DNA from: Chryseomonas sp014190935
Lineage (GTDB): Bacteria > Pseudomonadota > Gammaproteobacteria > Pseudomonadales > Pseudomonadaceae
Direction of reading: 5' to 3'
DNA: 64,000 nt
NCBI RefSeq assembly: GCF_014190935.1
Contig: NZ_JACHVV010000004.1
Location: 310,001-374,000 of the forward strand
The first letter of the stretch is position 1; each line of letters begins with the position of its first letter. The position numbers and the translations under genes are program-made. The notes under the pieces are model-generated. The model was given only the letters and a program-made list of their open reading frames with translations. It did no database searches and was not told the DNA's origin. Below, piece by piece: positions 36,338-44,707 of this stretch.

Positions 36338-37345
36338 ATGCACGCCATACGCCTACGCAAACCCGGTGGTCTGGACCAGCTGGAAGCCTGTGAACTGCCT
36401 GATCCCGGGCAGCCGGGGGCTGGCGACATCCGGGTGCGGATCAAGGCCAGCTCGCTGAATTTCCATGACCTGGGCGTGGTGCTGGGCAAGATGCCGACCG
36501 CTGATGGGCGCATTCCCATGTCCGATGGTGCCGGGGTGATCGAGGCCGTGGGCGCGGGGGTCAGCGAATTCGCCGTGGGCGATCATGTGGTCTCGACCTT
36601 CTTTCCCCACTGGCTGGACGGCGAGCCGACCATCGACGATTTCTCCACCACCCCGGGCGATGGCGTCGACGGCTTCGCCTGCGAGGTGGTGGTGCGTCCG
36701 GCCACGGCCTTCACCCGCGCGCCCAAGGGCTACAGCCATGCCGAGGCGGCGACCCTGACCACCGCCGGACTCACCGCCTGGCGCGCGCTGGTGGTGGACG
36801 GCGGCCTCAAGGCCGGTGACAGCGTGCTGGTCATGGGTACCGGCGGCGTCTCGATCTTCGCCCTGCAGATGGCCAAGGCCATGGGTGCCACGGTGATCGC
36901 CACCTCCTCGTCGGACGAGAAGCTGCAGCGCGCCTATGCCCTGGGCGCCGATCACCTGATCAATTACCGTGACGAGCCGGAATGGGGCGCCAAGGTGCAG
37001 GCCATCACCGGCGGTCGTGGCGTCGACATCGTGGTGGAAGTGGGCGGCCCGGCGACCCTGGCGCAGTCGATCCAGGCCGCGCGTATCCATGGTCACCTGG
37101 CGTTGATCGGGGTGCTCACCGGCGTCGAGGGGCAGGTCCCCACGGCCAACCTGATGCGTCGCCACCAGCGGCTGCAGGGGCTGATCGTCGGCAGCCGCCG
37201 CCAGCAGCAGGAAATGATCCAGGCGCTGGAAGGCAACGGGATTAAGCCGGTGATCGACCGCAGTTATCCGCTGGACGAGATCGCCGCGGCCTTCGCCTTC
37301 CAGAAGGACGGCAGCCACTTCGGCAAGATCGTCCTAGAGTTCTGA
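36338..37345 (+). CDS. Zinc-free MDR-family NAD(P)-dependent oxidoreductase
   Basis: A 335-residue medium-chain dehydrogenase/reductase with a GroES-like N-terminal domain and a Rossmann domain (VLVMGTGGVSIFALQMAKAM). The catalytic-zinc cysteine motif and the four-Cys structural zinc lobe are both missing, placing it with quinone oxidoreductase-like members. NADP(H) use is likely from SSSDEK after the second strand. Substrate unknown. GGAGG is 10 bases before the ATG. Confidence 0.87.
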   Translation: MHAIRLRKPGGLDQLEACELPDPGQPGAGDIRVRIKASSLNFHDLGVVLGKMPTADGRIPMSDGAGVIEAVGAGVSEFAVGDHVVSTFFPHWLDGEPTIDDFSTTPGDGVDGFACEVVVRPATAFTRAPKGYSHAEAATLTTAGLTAWRALVVDGGLKAGDSVLVMGTGGVSIFALQMAKAMGATVIATSSSDEKLQRAYALGADHLINYRDEPEWGAKVQAITGGRGVDIVVEVGGPATLAQSIQAARIHGHLALIGVLTGVEGQVPTANLMRRHQRLQGLIVGSRRQQQEMIQALEGNGIKPVIDRSYPLDEIAAAFAFQKDGSHFGKIVLEF

Positions 37346-37428
37346 CAATGGTCAGACGAAAGCCGGACTGACGCCGGCAAGGCTCTGCTAGACTTCCGGA
37401 ATCGTCTCATCGCGTTCCGGAAGTCTCG

Positions 37429-37821
37429 ATGACCTCGCCCGACCCCCTCCCCTATCTTGTCGTCATCGAAGACAACAGCCTGCTCGCCGAGCTGCTGAGT
37501 AATCACCTCGAAGACCGCCTGAGCTGGACCTGCCTGCAGTTCGACAATGCCGACGACGCCCTGGTGCATCTGCTCCAGCAGCAGCAGGCCCCGGGGCTGG
37601 TGATCACCGATCACCTGATGCCTGGCCAGCTGCGCGGTGGTGAACTGGCGGAGATGCTGCTCCAGCGCTGGCCCGCGCTGCCCATGGTCATCACCTCGGG
37701 CTATGGCTACGAGATCACCACAGCGCTGCCGGACCAGGTGATCTTCCTGCAGAAGCCCTGGACGCTGGACGAGGTGGATTCAGCGGTGCGCCTGGCGCGG
37801 GCGCGGCAGGCGGCGGATTAG
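37429..37821 (+). CDS. Single-domain response regulator
   Basis: A 130-residue receiver domain alone, with acidic pocket IEDN, phospho-acceptor Asp in VITDHLMPG (near 61), switch Thr/Ser in ITSGYG and Lys in LQKPW. With no output domain it probably passes phosphate on or binds a kinase. Its stop overlaps the stop of the convergent response regulator by four bases. Next to a large hybrid kinase, with which it may act. Confidence 0.88.
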   Translation: MTSPDPLPYLVVIEDNSLLAELLSNHLEDRLSWTCLQFDNADDALVHLLQQQQAPGLVITDHLMPGQLRGGELAEMLLQRWPALPMVITSGYGYEITTALPDQVIFLQKPWTLDEVDSAVRLARARQAAD

Positions 37822-38201
37822 ATACCCAGCTGGCCACAGGCCCTAAGCAACTGGTCGATGGTCCAGGGCTTGGGCAGGAACAGCGCCTTGTCCTCACGCT
37901 CCGCGTATTGCTGGCCGGTATAGCCGGACGATACGAGGATAGGCAGCTGTGGAAAGCGCTGGCGTACCTGTTTCGCCAGGGCGAGGCCGTCCAGCCGACC
38001 AGGCATGCGCACGTCGGTGAACAGGAGATCGGGCGTCAGGGAATCGGACTCGAGCCAGCCCCAGGCGGCATCGGCGGTATCGAATGACTGGACGGCATAA
38101 CCTTCCATCTCGAATACCTCCGTCGCCAACGATCTCAGCACCGGATCGTCCTCGACGACCAGCACGGTGGTAACAGCAGCAGAAGAAACTACATCGGTCA
38201 T
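37818..38201 (-). CDS. Single-domain response regulator
   Basis: A 127-residue receiver domain with VVEDDP, phospho-acceptor Asp in LFTDVRMPG, VSSGYTG and LPKPW. It resembles receivers attached to PAS/HisKA hybrid kinases and the adjacent single-domain protein, suggesting local duplication or exchange. Divergent from the hybrid kinase gene with 244 bp between them. Confidence 0.88.
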   Translation of the reverse strand: MTDVVSSAAVTTVLVVEDDPVLRSLATEVFEMEGYAVQSFDTADAAWGWLESDSLTPDLLFTDVRMPGRLDGLALAKQVRQRFPQLPILVSSGYTGQQYAEREDKALFLPKPWTIDQLLRACGQLGI

Positions 38202-38445
38202 GGCAACGCTACTTCATTAGTACGACTAAATAGACCGAAAATATTCGAATTGGATCACAACGCTCGGATGGGCGGCTGGCCGCCGGGTGTCGGCACTTGT
38301 CTGATGCCGTAACAGCTACTTAATTCCCTGCCTGTCGGAAAAAGGTGCTGGCAGATCGCTAGCCACCGCCCAACTCTCTTACTCTAAGGTTCTCGCTGGA
38401 CGTCACCGCCGTCCGCTTCCGCCGCCCTCGTGTTCGAACGACCTC

Positions 38446-41400
38446 ATGGCTGAATCCGCTCTCTCCCACGCTGAACTCCAGGCCGAAGTCCGCCGCCTCC
38501 GTGCCGCGCTCGATCAATGCACGGCGCTGCCACCCCAGGATGCCCAGCGGCGCCTGGCGATCTTCGATGGCGCCATCGATTTCGCCATGATCGTGCTCGA
38601 TTCGGCCGGGGTGATCACCGACTGGAACACCGGCGCCGAACGCCTGCTGGGCTGGACCGCTGGGGAGATTCGCGGCGCACCGGCGGAGCGCTTCTTCACC
38701 CCGGAAGACAATCAGACCGGCCGGGCCGCATTGGAAATGCGGCTGGCCCTGCGGGACGGACGTGCCGAGGACGAGCGCTGGCACCTGCACCGCAACGGCA
38801 CCCGCTTCTGGGCGAGCGGCGAGATGCATCCGCTGCACGATGACGCCGGCACCCATACCGGCTTCGTCAAGATCCTGCGCGACCGCACGTCCCAGCACCT
38901 GGCCGGCCAGGCCCTGCGCGACAGCCAGCAACACGTCGGCGAGGTGCAGCAGCAACTGGCAGAGAGCGAGCGCTATTGGCGCGGCCTGTTCGAGCAACTG
39001 GACGAGGGCTTCATCCTTGGCACCATCCTGCGCGATGACCAGGGCCGCGGCCGGGACTGGCGCTACGACCAGGTCAACCGTGCCTGGTGCGCGCACTTTG
39101 GCTTGAGTGCGCAACAGGCGATGGGTCAGACCGCGCGCACGCTGTTTCCCGATATTGAAGACCTCTGGGTGGAAGATTTCACCAAGGTGGTGGATACCGG
39201 CCAGTCGTTCAGCTACGTGCGGCAATTCCAGCACAACGGCCGCTGGTACGAAGGCCATGCGCACAAGGCTGGTCCGGACAGCTTTCTGGTGCTGTTCCTG
39301 GATGTCACCGAGCGCGAGCAGGCCGCCCAGGCCACCCGCGACGAAGAGCGCTATCGCAGGGCGCTGGCCGAACTCGGCGAAGGCTTCAGCCAGCTGGGCG
39401 ACATCGAGGCCATCACCGAACTGGCCTGCGCCACCCTGGGTACCACCCTGGATGCTCACCTGGTGGGCTATGGCCTGGTGGACGCCGATGCCGAGACCAT
39501 CACCGTGGGGCGCGACTGGACGATCCCGGGCGCCCGTAGCCTGATGGGCACCCTGAATTTTCGCGACTATGGCAGCTATAGCGAAGCCTTCAAGCGCGGC
39601 GAAACCGTGGTGATCGAGGATGTGCACGAAGACCGCCGCACCCGTGACAACCTCGCTGCCCTGCAACGCCTGGATACCCGCGCCCTCGTCAACATGCCGC
39701 TGTTCGAGCACGGCAACCTGGTGGCCCTGCTCTATGTCGGTTCCAGCCAACCGCGGCGCTGGACGCCGGCCGAGTTGCAATTCATCCGCGAGGTCGCCAA
39801 TCGCACCCGCTCGGCGACGGCGCGGCTGACCGCGGAACGTGCCCTGCGCGACAGCGAACTTAATCTGCGCCTGGTGGCCGACACCTTGCCCTGCTTGATC
39901 GCCTTCGTCGATCGCGAACTGATCTATCGCTTCGCCAACGTCGAGGCACCCAAGTGGTTCAAGGACGCGCCGGAAAGCATCTTGGGCCGCAGCATGGCCG
40001 AGGTATTCGCGCCAGAGCTGTTCGCAGCCCGCCGCCCGGCCATCCAGGCCGCCCTGGACGGCACCCCGGCGCGGCTGGACCTGCCCTGGGCCTGGCCGGA
40101 CGGTCGGCGGCGCATCGCCGACATCCACTACCGCCCACGGCGAGATGCACGTGGGGCGGTGGACGGCTTCTATGTATTCGCCCAGGACGTCACCATACAG
40201 CGCGACGCCCAGGCGCTGATCCAGGCACAGAATCTGACCCTGAGTCAGGAGGTCCAGGTGCGTACCGCCGAGCGCGATCGGCTTTGGGCGCTCAGCGAGG
40301 ATCTGCTGCTCACCGCCGACTTCACCGGGCAGCTCCTGCGGGTGAGTCCGTCCTGGTCGCGCGGCCTGGGCTATTCCGAGGCCGAGTTGCTCAGCCGCCC
40401 TTACACCGAACTCATTCACCCCGACGATCTGCCGGGCGTGCTGATGGCGCTGGACGAACTGCGCCGCAGCGGGCTGCCGACCCGGGTGGAGAATCGGGTA
40501 CAGGCGGCGAATGGCAGCTGGCGCTGGCTGACGTGGACACTGTCCCTGGACCTCGACCAGGAGCACCTCACCGGGGCCGGTCGTGACGTGACCCGGGAAA
40601 AGGAGGCCATGGAGACCCAGGCCGTGCTGGAAGAGCAGTTGCGCCAGTCGCAAAAGATGGAAGCGGTCGGCCAACTCACCGGCGGCCTGGCCCACGACTT
40701 CAACAACCTGCTCGCCGGCATCGTCGGCAGTCTGGACATGCTCACGGTACGCATCGGCCAGGGCCGGCTGAACAATCTCGAGCGCTACACCACCGCCGCC
40801 CAGGGCGCCGCTATCCGCGCCGCCGCCCTGACCCACCGGCTGCTGGCCTTTTCCCGGCGGCAGACGCTGGATCCCAAGCCCACCGACGTCAATCGGCTGG
40901 TGGCTGGCATGGAAGACCTGATCCGCCGCACGGTGGGTCCCGCGATCCAGATCGAGGTGGTGGCCAGCAGCGAGCTGTGGTTGACCCTGGTCGATCCGCC
41001 GCAGCTGGAAAATGCCCTGCTCAACCTCTGCATCAATGCCCGCGACGCCATGCCCGAGGGTGGTCGCATCTTCATCGAGACCGCCAATCGGGCGCTGGAT
41101 GCGCGCATGGCCCGGGTCCGCGACCTGGAGCCGGGCGAGTACATCGCCCTCTCGGTGACCGACAACGGCTGCGGCATGCCGCCCGAGGTCATCGCCAAGG
41201 CCTTCGATCCCTTCTTCACCACCAAGCCGATCGGGGTCGGCACCGGCCTCGGCCTGTCGATGATCTACGGCTTCGTGCGCCAGTCCGGCGGGCAGGCGCG
41301 CATCCATTCCCAGGTCAATCAGGGCACCAGCGTCACCCTCTTCCTGCCGCGCCATCGCGAAGCGGCGGCTGGCGTCGATCTCGCCGCCAGCCAGCCGACC

Positions 41401-41787
41401 CTGCCGCGTCAGGGTCACGGCGAGACGGTGCTGGTGGTGGATGACGAACCCACGGTACGGATGCTGGTGGTGGAGGTGCTGGAAGAACTAGGCTACGCCG
41501 CTCTGGAAGCGGCGGATGCCAGCTCCGGGTTGCGCTTGCTGGAATCCGATGTGCGCATCGACTTGCTGATCAGCGACGTCGGCCTGCCCGGCGGCATGAA
41601 CGGCCGGCAGATGGCCGACGCCGGCCGCCAGCGGCGTCCCGGACTCAAGGTGCTGTTCATCACCGGCTACGCCGAGAACGCCGTGGTCGGCAACGGCCAT
41701 CTGGAGCCCGGCATGCACGTGATGACCAAGCCCTTCGCCATGGACGCCCTGGCGGTCCGCATCCGCGATCTGATCGAAGGGACCTGA
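38446..41787 (+). CDS. Hybrid sensor histidine kinase, PAS-PAS-GAF-PAS-PAS-HisKA-HATPase-REC
   Basis: A 1113-residue soluble hybrid kinase. Domains by approximate residue: PAS 40-150, PAS 180-290, GAF 310-455, PAS 468-590, PAS 610-720, HisKA with phospho-acceptor His750 in GGLAHDFNNLL, HATPase 855-965 with NLCINARDAMPEGG and GTGLGLSMIYGF, and a receiver 985-1105 with phospho-acceptor Asp1044 in LISDVGLPGG. There is no membrane segment, so it integrates cytosolic cues (redox, light or small molecules). The two adjacent single-domain receivers are plausible partners. The start ATG lacks a strong ribosome site. A repeat array follows 20 bp after the stop. Confidence 0.93.
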   Translation: MAESALSHAELQAEVRRLRAALDQCTALPPQDAQRRLAIFDGAIDFAMIVLDSAGVITDWNTGAERLLGWTAGEIRGAPAERFFTPEDNQTGRAALEMRLALRDGRAEDERWHLHRNGTRFWASGEMHPLHDDAGTHTGFVKILRDRTSQHLAGQALRDSQQHVGEVQQQLAESERYWRGLFEQLDEGFILGTILRDDQGRGRDWRYDQVNRAWCAHFGLSAQQAMGQTARTLFPDIEDLWVEDFTKVVDTGQSFSYVRQFQHNGRWYEGHAHKAGPDSFLVLFLDVTEREQAAQATRDEERYRRALAELGEGFSQLGDIEAITELACATLGTTLDAHLVGYGLVDADAETITVGRDWTIPGARSLMGTLNFRDYGSYSEAFKRGETVVIEDVHEDRRTRDNLAALQRLDTRALVNMPLFEHGNLVALLYVGSSQPRRWTPAELQFIREVANRTRSATARLTAERALRDSELNLRLVADTLPCLIAFVDRELIYRFANVEAPKWFKDAPESILGRSMAEVFAPELFAARRPAIQAALDGTPARLDLPWAWPDGRRRIADIHYRPRRDARGAVDGFYVFAQDVTIQRDAQALIQAQNLTLSQEVQVRTAERDRLWALSEDLLLTADFTGQLLRVSPSWSRGLGYSEAELLSRPYTELIHPDDLPGVLMALDELRRSGLPTRVENRVQAANGSWRWLTWTLSLDLDQEHLTGAGRDVTREKEAMETQAVLEEQLRQSQKMEAVGQLTGGLAHDFNNLLAGIVGSLDMLTVRIGQGRLNNLERYTTAAQGAAIRAAALTHRLLAFSRRQTLDPKPTDVNRLVAGMEDLIRRTVGPAIQIEVVASSELWLTLVDPPQLENALLNLCINARDAMPEGGRIFIETANRALDARMARVRDLEPGEYIALSVTDNGCGMPPEVIAKAFDPFFTTKPIGVGTGLGLSMIYGFVRQSGGQARIHSQVNQGTSVTLFLPRHREAAAGVDLAASQPTLPRQGHGETVLVVDDEPTVRMLVVEVLEELGYAALEAADASSGLRLLESDVRIDLLISDVGLPGGMNGRQMADAGRQRRPGLKVLFITGYAENAVVGNGHLEPGMHVMTKPFAMDALAVRIRDLIEGT

Positions 41788-41807
41788 GGGCCCTTCCGAG
41801 CGGATCT

Positions 41808-42545
41808 CCCCTCACCCCAGCCCTCTCCCGGAGGGAGAGGGGGCGGTTGGGAGGCGTAGGGTGGATAACGGCTTTAGCCTTATCCACGAATGGAGCCGGG
41901 GCTTGCCCCGTGGAAAACGCTGCGCGGTTTTCCACGCGACGGTGACGCGGCCAAGGCGCATGCGCCACAACCCGCACCAGGCTCGACCGTCCCCTCTCCC
42001 CTCGGGAGAGGGCTGGGTGAGGGCTGAGGTGCGCCACGGTATCTCCCTCGTTGGGCTTCGCTGCGCTCAACCTACGTGGCTGATCGACCGTAGCGTGGAT
42101 AACGGCGCAGCCTTATCCACGAAGAGGTGAAGGTGCGCCCAGTGGAAAACGCTGCGCGGTTTTCCACGCTACGGTGACGCGGCGGTAGTGCACGAGCCAC
42201 ACGCGCGCCAGACTCGACCGCCCCCTCTCCCCCAGGGAGAGGGCTGGGGTGAGGGATGAGGTGCACCAGAATATCTCCCTCATTGGGCTTCGCTGCGCTC
42301 AACCTACGCGGCTGATCGACCGTAGGGTGGATGACAGCGCAGCCTTGTCTACGAATGGCGTGAAGGTGCGCCCCGTGGAAAACGCCGCGCGGTTTTCCAC
42401 GCTACGGTGACGCGGCCAAGGCGCACGGGCCACAACCCGCACCAGACTCGACCGCCCCCTCTCCCCTTGGGAGAGGGCTGGGGTGAGGGCGCTCCAGCGC
42501 AGAGGTATCCCAGCTGTTGGGCTTCGCGGCGCTCAACCCAACCGA
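41808..42545. repeat. Palindromic repeat array with about 232-bp higher-order period
   Basis: The gap between the hybrid kinase and prpF is filled by A, C, D and B units: A 41808; C 41855, 42090, 42320; D 41909, 42142, 42374; inverted A 41989, 42221, 42454; inverted B 42050, 42282, 42516. The D-A-B-C block repeats about three times with periods of 233 and 232 bp. Sequence between units is also shared between blocks (for example GACGCGG after each D). The last inverted B runs over the 3' end of prpF and supplies its stop codon. No gene is seen inside. Confidence 0.88.
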
Positions 42546-43690
42546 CTTTCCGCCGGTATCCGCACCCAGCCTTCCATCAGGCGCCGGGCGCTGCGGCTCA
42601 TGCTGGCCTTTTCCACCTGCCAGACACCGGCCACCTCGCGGGCCTGGGCGCCGACCGCCACGGTGCCGGCGGTGTGCCCCATGCGTACCTGGCGGCCCGC
42701 CAGGTCGCCGGTGACAGCGTTGACCAGGGTCCCGGGCAGCGCCGCGGCCACCGCCACGGCGACCGCGCCGGTGCCGGGGATGGCGTGGTGCAGCTTGCCC
42801 ATGGAGATCATCCGCGCGATGACGTCGAGTTCCTCGGCCTGGACCTGCTTGCCCCCGGCCACCCGATAGGTCTGGGGCTCGGCGATCAGGCACAGCTTGG
42901 GCGTGTGCGGGCGCTCCGCCGTGGTCTGGGCGACTGTCGCGGCCAGGCCCATGGCCACCGCGCCCGCCGCGCGCAGGGCCTCCAGGCGCTCCAGCAGCGC
43001 CACATCGCCGTTGACCTGAGCCTGGGTCTCGGTACCACTGAGGCCCAGGGTCTCGGCCCGCACGAAGACGGTGGGATTGCCGGCATTGAGCAGGGTCACC
43101 GGCAGCCGGCCCAGCCCCGGGACGTCCAGTTCGTCAACGGCTCGCCCGGTGGGCAGCACGCTGCCATCGCTGCCCGCCGGATCGAGAAAATCGAGCACCA
43201 CCTCGGCGGCCGGGAAGGCCACGCCGTCGAAGCGGAAATCCCCCTCCTCCTGCACCTCGCCATTTGCCATGGGGACGTGGGCGAGGATGCGCTTGCCGAG
43301 ATTGGCCTGCCAGATGCGCACCCTGGCCAGGCCCTCGCGCGGCGCCTGGACCAGGCCCTCGCTGATGGCGAAGGGGCCGACGGCGGCGCTGAGATTGCCG
43401 CAGTTGCCCGACCAGTCGATCACCGGCATCTCGATGGCCGGGGCGCCGAACAGGTAGTCGACGTCACAGTCCGGGCGGCAGGAGGGCGCGATCACCACCA
43501 CCTTGCTGGTGCTGGAGGTGGCCCCGCCCAGGCCGTCGATCTGCTTGCCGTAGGGATCGGGGCTGCCGATCACCCGCAGCAGCAGCGCATCGCGCGCCGG
43601 ACCGGCCGGCGGCAGGTCGCGGGCATGAAAGAACACGCCCTTGCTGGAACCGCCACGCATGTAGACGGCGGGGATACGCAGTTGCGGCAT
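42533..43690 (-). CDS. prpF: PrpF-family isomerase (2-methylaconitate isomerase-like)
   Basis: A 385-residue PrpF protein, two diaminopimelate-epimerase-like domains. It begins with YMRGGSSKGVFF, has Lys63 in STSKVVV and Cys97 in SGNCGNL (the same 34-residue spacing as the catalytic Lys/Cys of characterised PrpF), and GNPTVFV in the second domain. PrpF isomerises 2-methylaconitate in the AcnD-dependent methylcitrate cycle. The usual neighbours prpB, prpC and acnD are absent, so it may be a paralogue such as a 4-oxalomesaconate tautomerase-like enzyme. The stop codon lies inside a B repeat. 21 bp downstream of the hydrolase gene on the same strand. Confidence 0.85.
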   Translation of the reverse strand: MPQLRIPAVYMRGGSSKGVFFHARDLPPAGPARDALLLRVIGSPDPYGKQIDGLGGATSSTSKVVVIAPSCRPDCDVDYLFGAPAIEMPVIDWSGNCGNLSAAVGPFAISEGLVQAPREGLARVRIWQANLGKRILAHVPMANGEVQEEGDFRFDGVAFPAAEVVLDFLDPAGSDGSVLPTGRAVDELDVPGLGRLPVTLLNAGNPTVFVRAETLGLSGTETQAQVNGDVALLERLEALRAAGAVAMGLAATVAQTTAERPHTPKLCLIAEPQTYRVAGGKQVQAEELDVIARMISMGKLHHAIPGTGAVAVAVAAALPGTLVNAVTGDLAGRQVRMGHTAGTVAVGAQAREVAGVWQVEKASMSRSARRLMEGWVRIPAESRLG

Positions 43691-43711
43691 CTTGGGTCTC
43701 CGTCAGGGTGC

Positions 43712-44602
43712 CTAGACGAGATAGCGACCGAACCAGCCCAGAGTACGGTCCCAGGCCAGCCGCGCGGCGGCTTCGTCGTAGCGCGGGGTGGAATCGTTGT
43801 GGAAACCATGGTTGGTGCCCGCATAGCGATGCACCTCATAGGTCTTGCCGGCCGCCTGGAGCGCCGCTTCGTAGGCCGCGGCGCCTTCGTTGATACGTGG
43901 ATCGTTCTCGGCGTAATGGATCAGCAGGGGCGCCTTGATCGCGGCCACCTCCTCGGCGCGCGGCTGACGCCCATAGAAGGGCACTGCCGCAGCCAGCTCC
44001 GGGTAGGCCACGGCGGCCGCGTTGGCCACCCCGCCGCCGTAGCAGAAACCGGTGATGCCGACCTTGCCGGTGCTGAATTCGTGGCTCATCAGGGTTTCCA
44101 CGGCGGCGAAGAAGTCGTTCATGAGCTTCTCGGGATCGACCTGCTGCTGCAGTTCGCGACCCTTGTCGTCGTTACCGGGATAGCCGCCCATGGCCGTCAG
44201 GCCATCCGGCGCCAGGGCCAGGTAACCGGCCTTGGCCAGGCGCCGGGCGACGTCTTCGATATAGGGATTGAGGCCGCGATTCTCATGGACCACTACCACC
44301 GCCGGCACCTTGCCACTGGCCTTGGCCGGGCGCACCAGATAGCCGCGGACCCGCCCATGGCCCTTGGGCGAGGGGTAGTAGACGTATTCGGCGACGATAT
44401 CCGGATCGGTGAACTCGACCTGGGTGGCCAGGGCATAGTTGGGCGTCAGGGCCGCCAGGACCCCGGTGGCCGACAGGCCCAGCACCGCGGCGCAGGCGCC
44501 GGCGCGAGCGAGGAAGTCGCGACGGCTGATGCGACCATGCACATAGAAGTCATAGAGTTCGAGCAGTTCGGGCGAGAAATCCTTGGCGGTGAGGCGGGTC
44601 AT
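43712..44602 (-). CDS. Exported dienelactone hydrolase-family protein
   Basis: A 296-residue dienelactone hydrolase with a twin-arginine-type signal (ISRRDFLARAG, then a hydrophobic stretch ending near residue 58). The catalytic Cys is in GFCYGGG, the acid near AENDPRI and His in TNHGFHND. It probably acts in the periplasm on lactones or esters. The start leaves a longer than normal n-region (MTRLTAKDFSPELLELYDFY), which is common in this subfamily. Likely cotranscribed with prpF. Confidence 0.87.
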   Translation of the reverse strand: MTRLTAKDFSPELLELYDFYVHGRISRRDFLARAGACAAVLGLSATGVLAALTPNYALATQVEFTDPDIVAEYVYYPSPKGHGRVRGYLVRPAKASGKVPAVVVVHENRGLNPYIEDVARRLAKAGYLALAPDGLTAMGGYPGNDDKGRELQQQVDPEKLMNDFFAAVETLMSHEFSTGKVGITGFCYGGGVANAAAVAYPELAAAVPFYGRQPRAEEVAAIKAPLLIHYAENDPRINEGAAAYEAALQAAGKTYEVHRYAGTNHGFHNDSTPRYDEAAARLAWDRTLGWFGRYLV

Positions 44603-44707
44603 CGCGGCGCTCCTCTGGCGGGAAACGGGGCATCCGGCGCGAATGGCCAGGCGCCTCGGTGGCTCCCGAGTGTGCCGCGTATCGTCTGACTATGCCACTG
44701 CCCGCCT

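Noticed and set aside
38359..41418. 1019-residue minus-strand frame opposite the hybrid kinase
   Set aside because: It mirrors a clear kinase gene, is rich in His/Gly/Gln/Ala as expected for antisense of GC-rich codons, and has no motif or ribosome site.
42407..44689. 760-residue plus-strand frame across prpF and the dienelactone hydrolase
   Set aside because: Antisense of two recognisable genes, with a start inside a repeat array.
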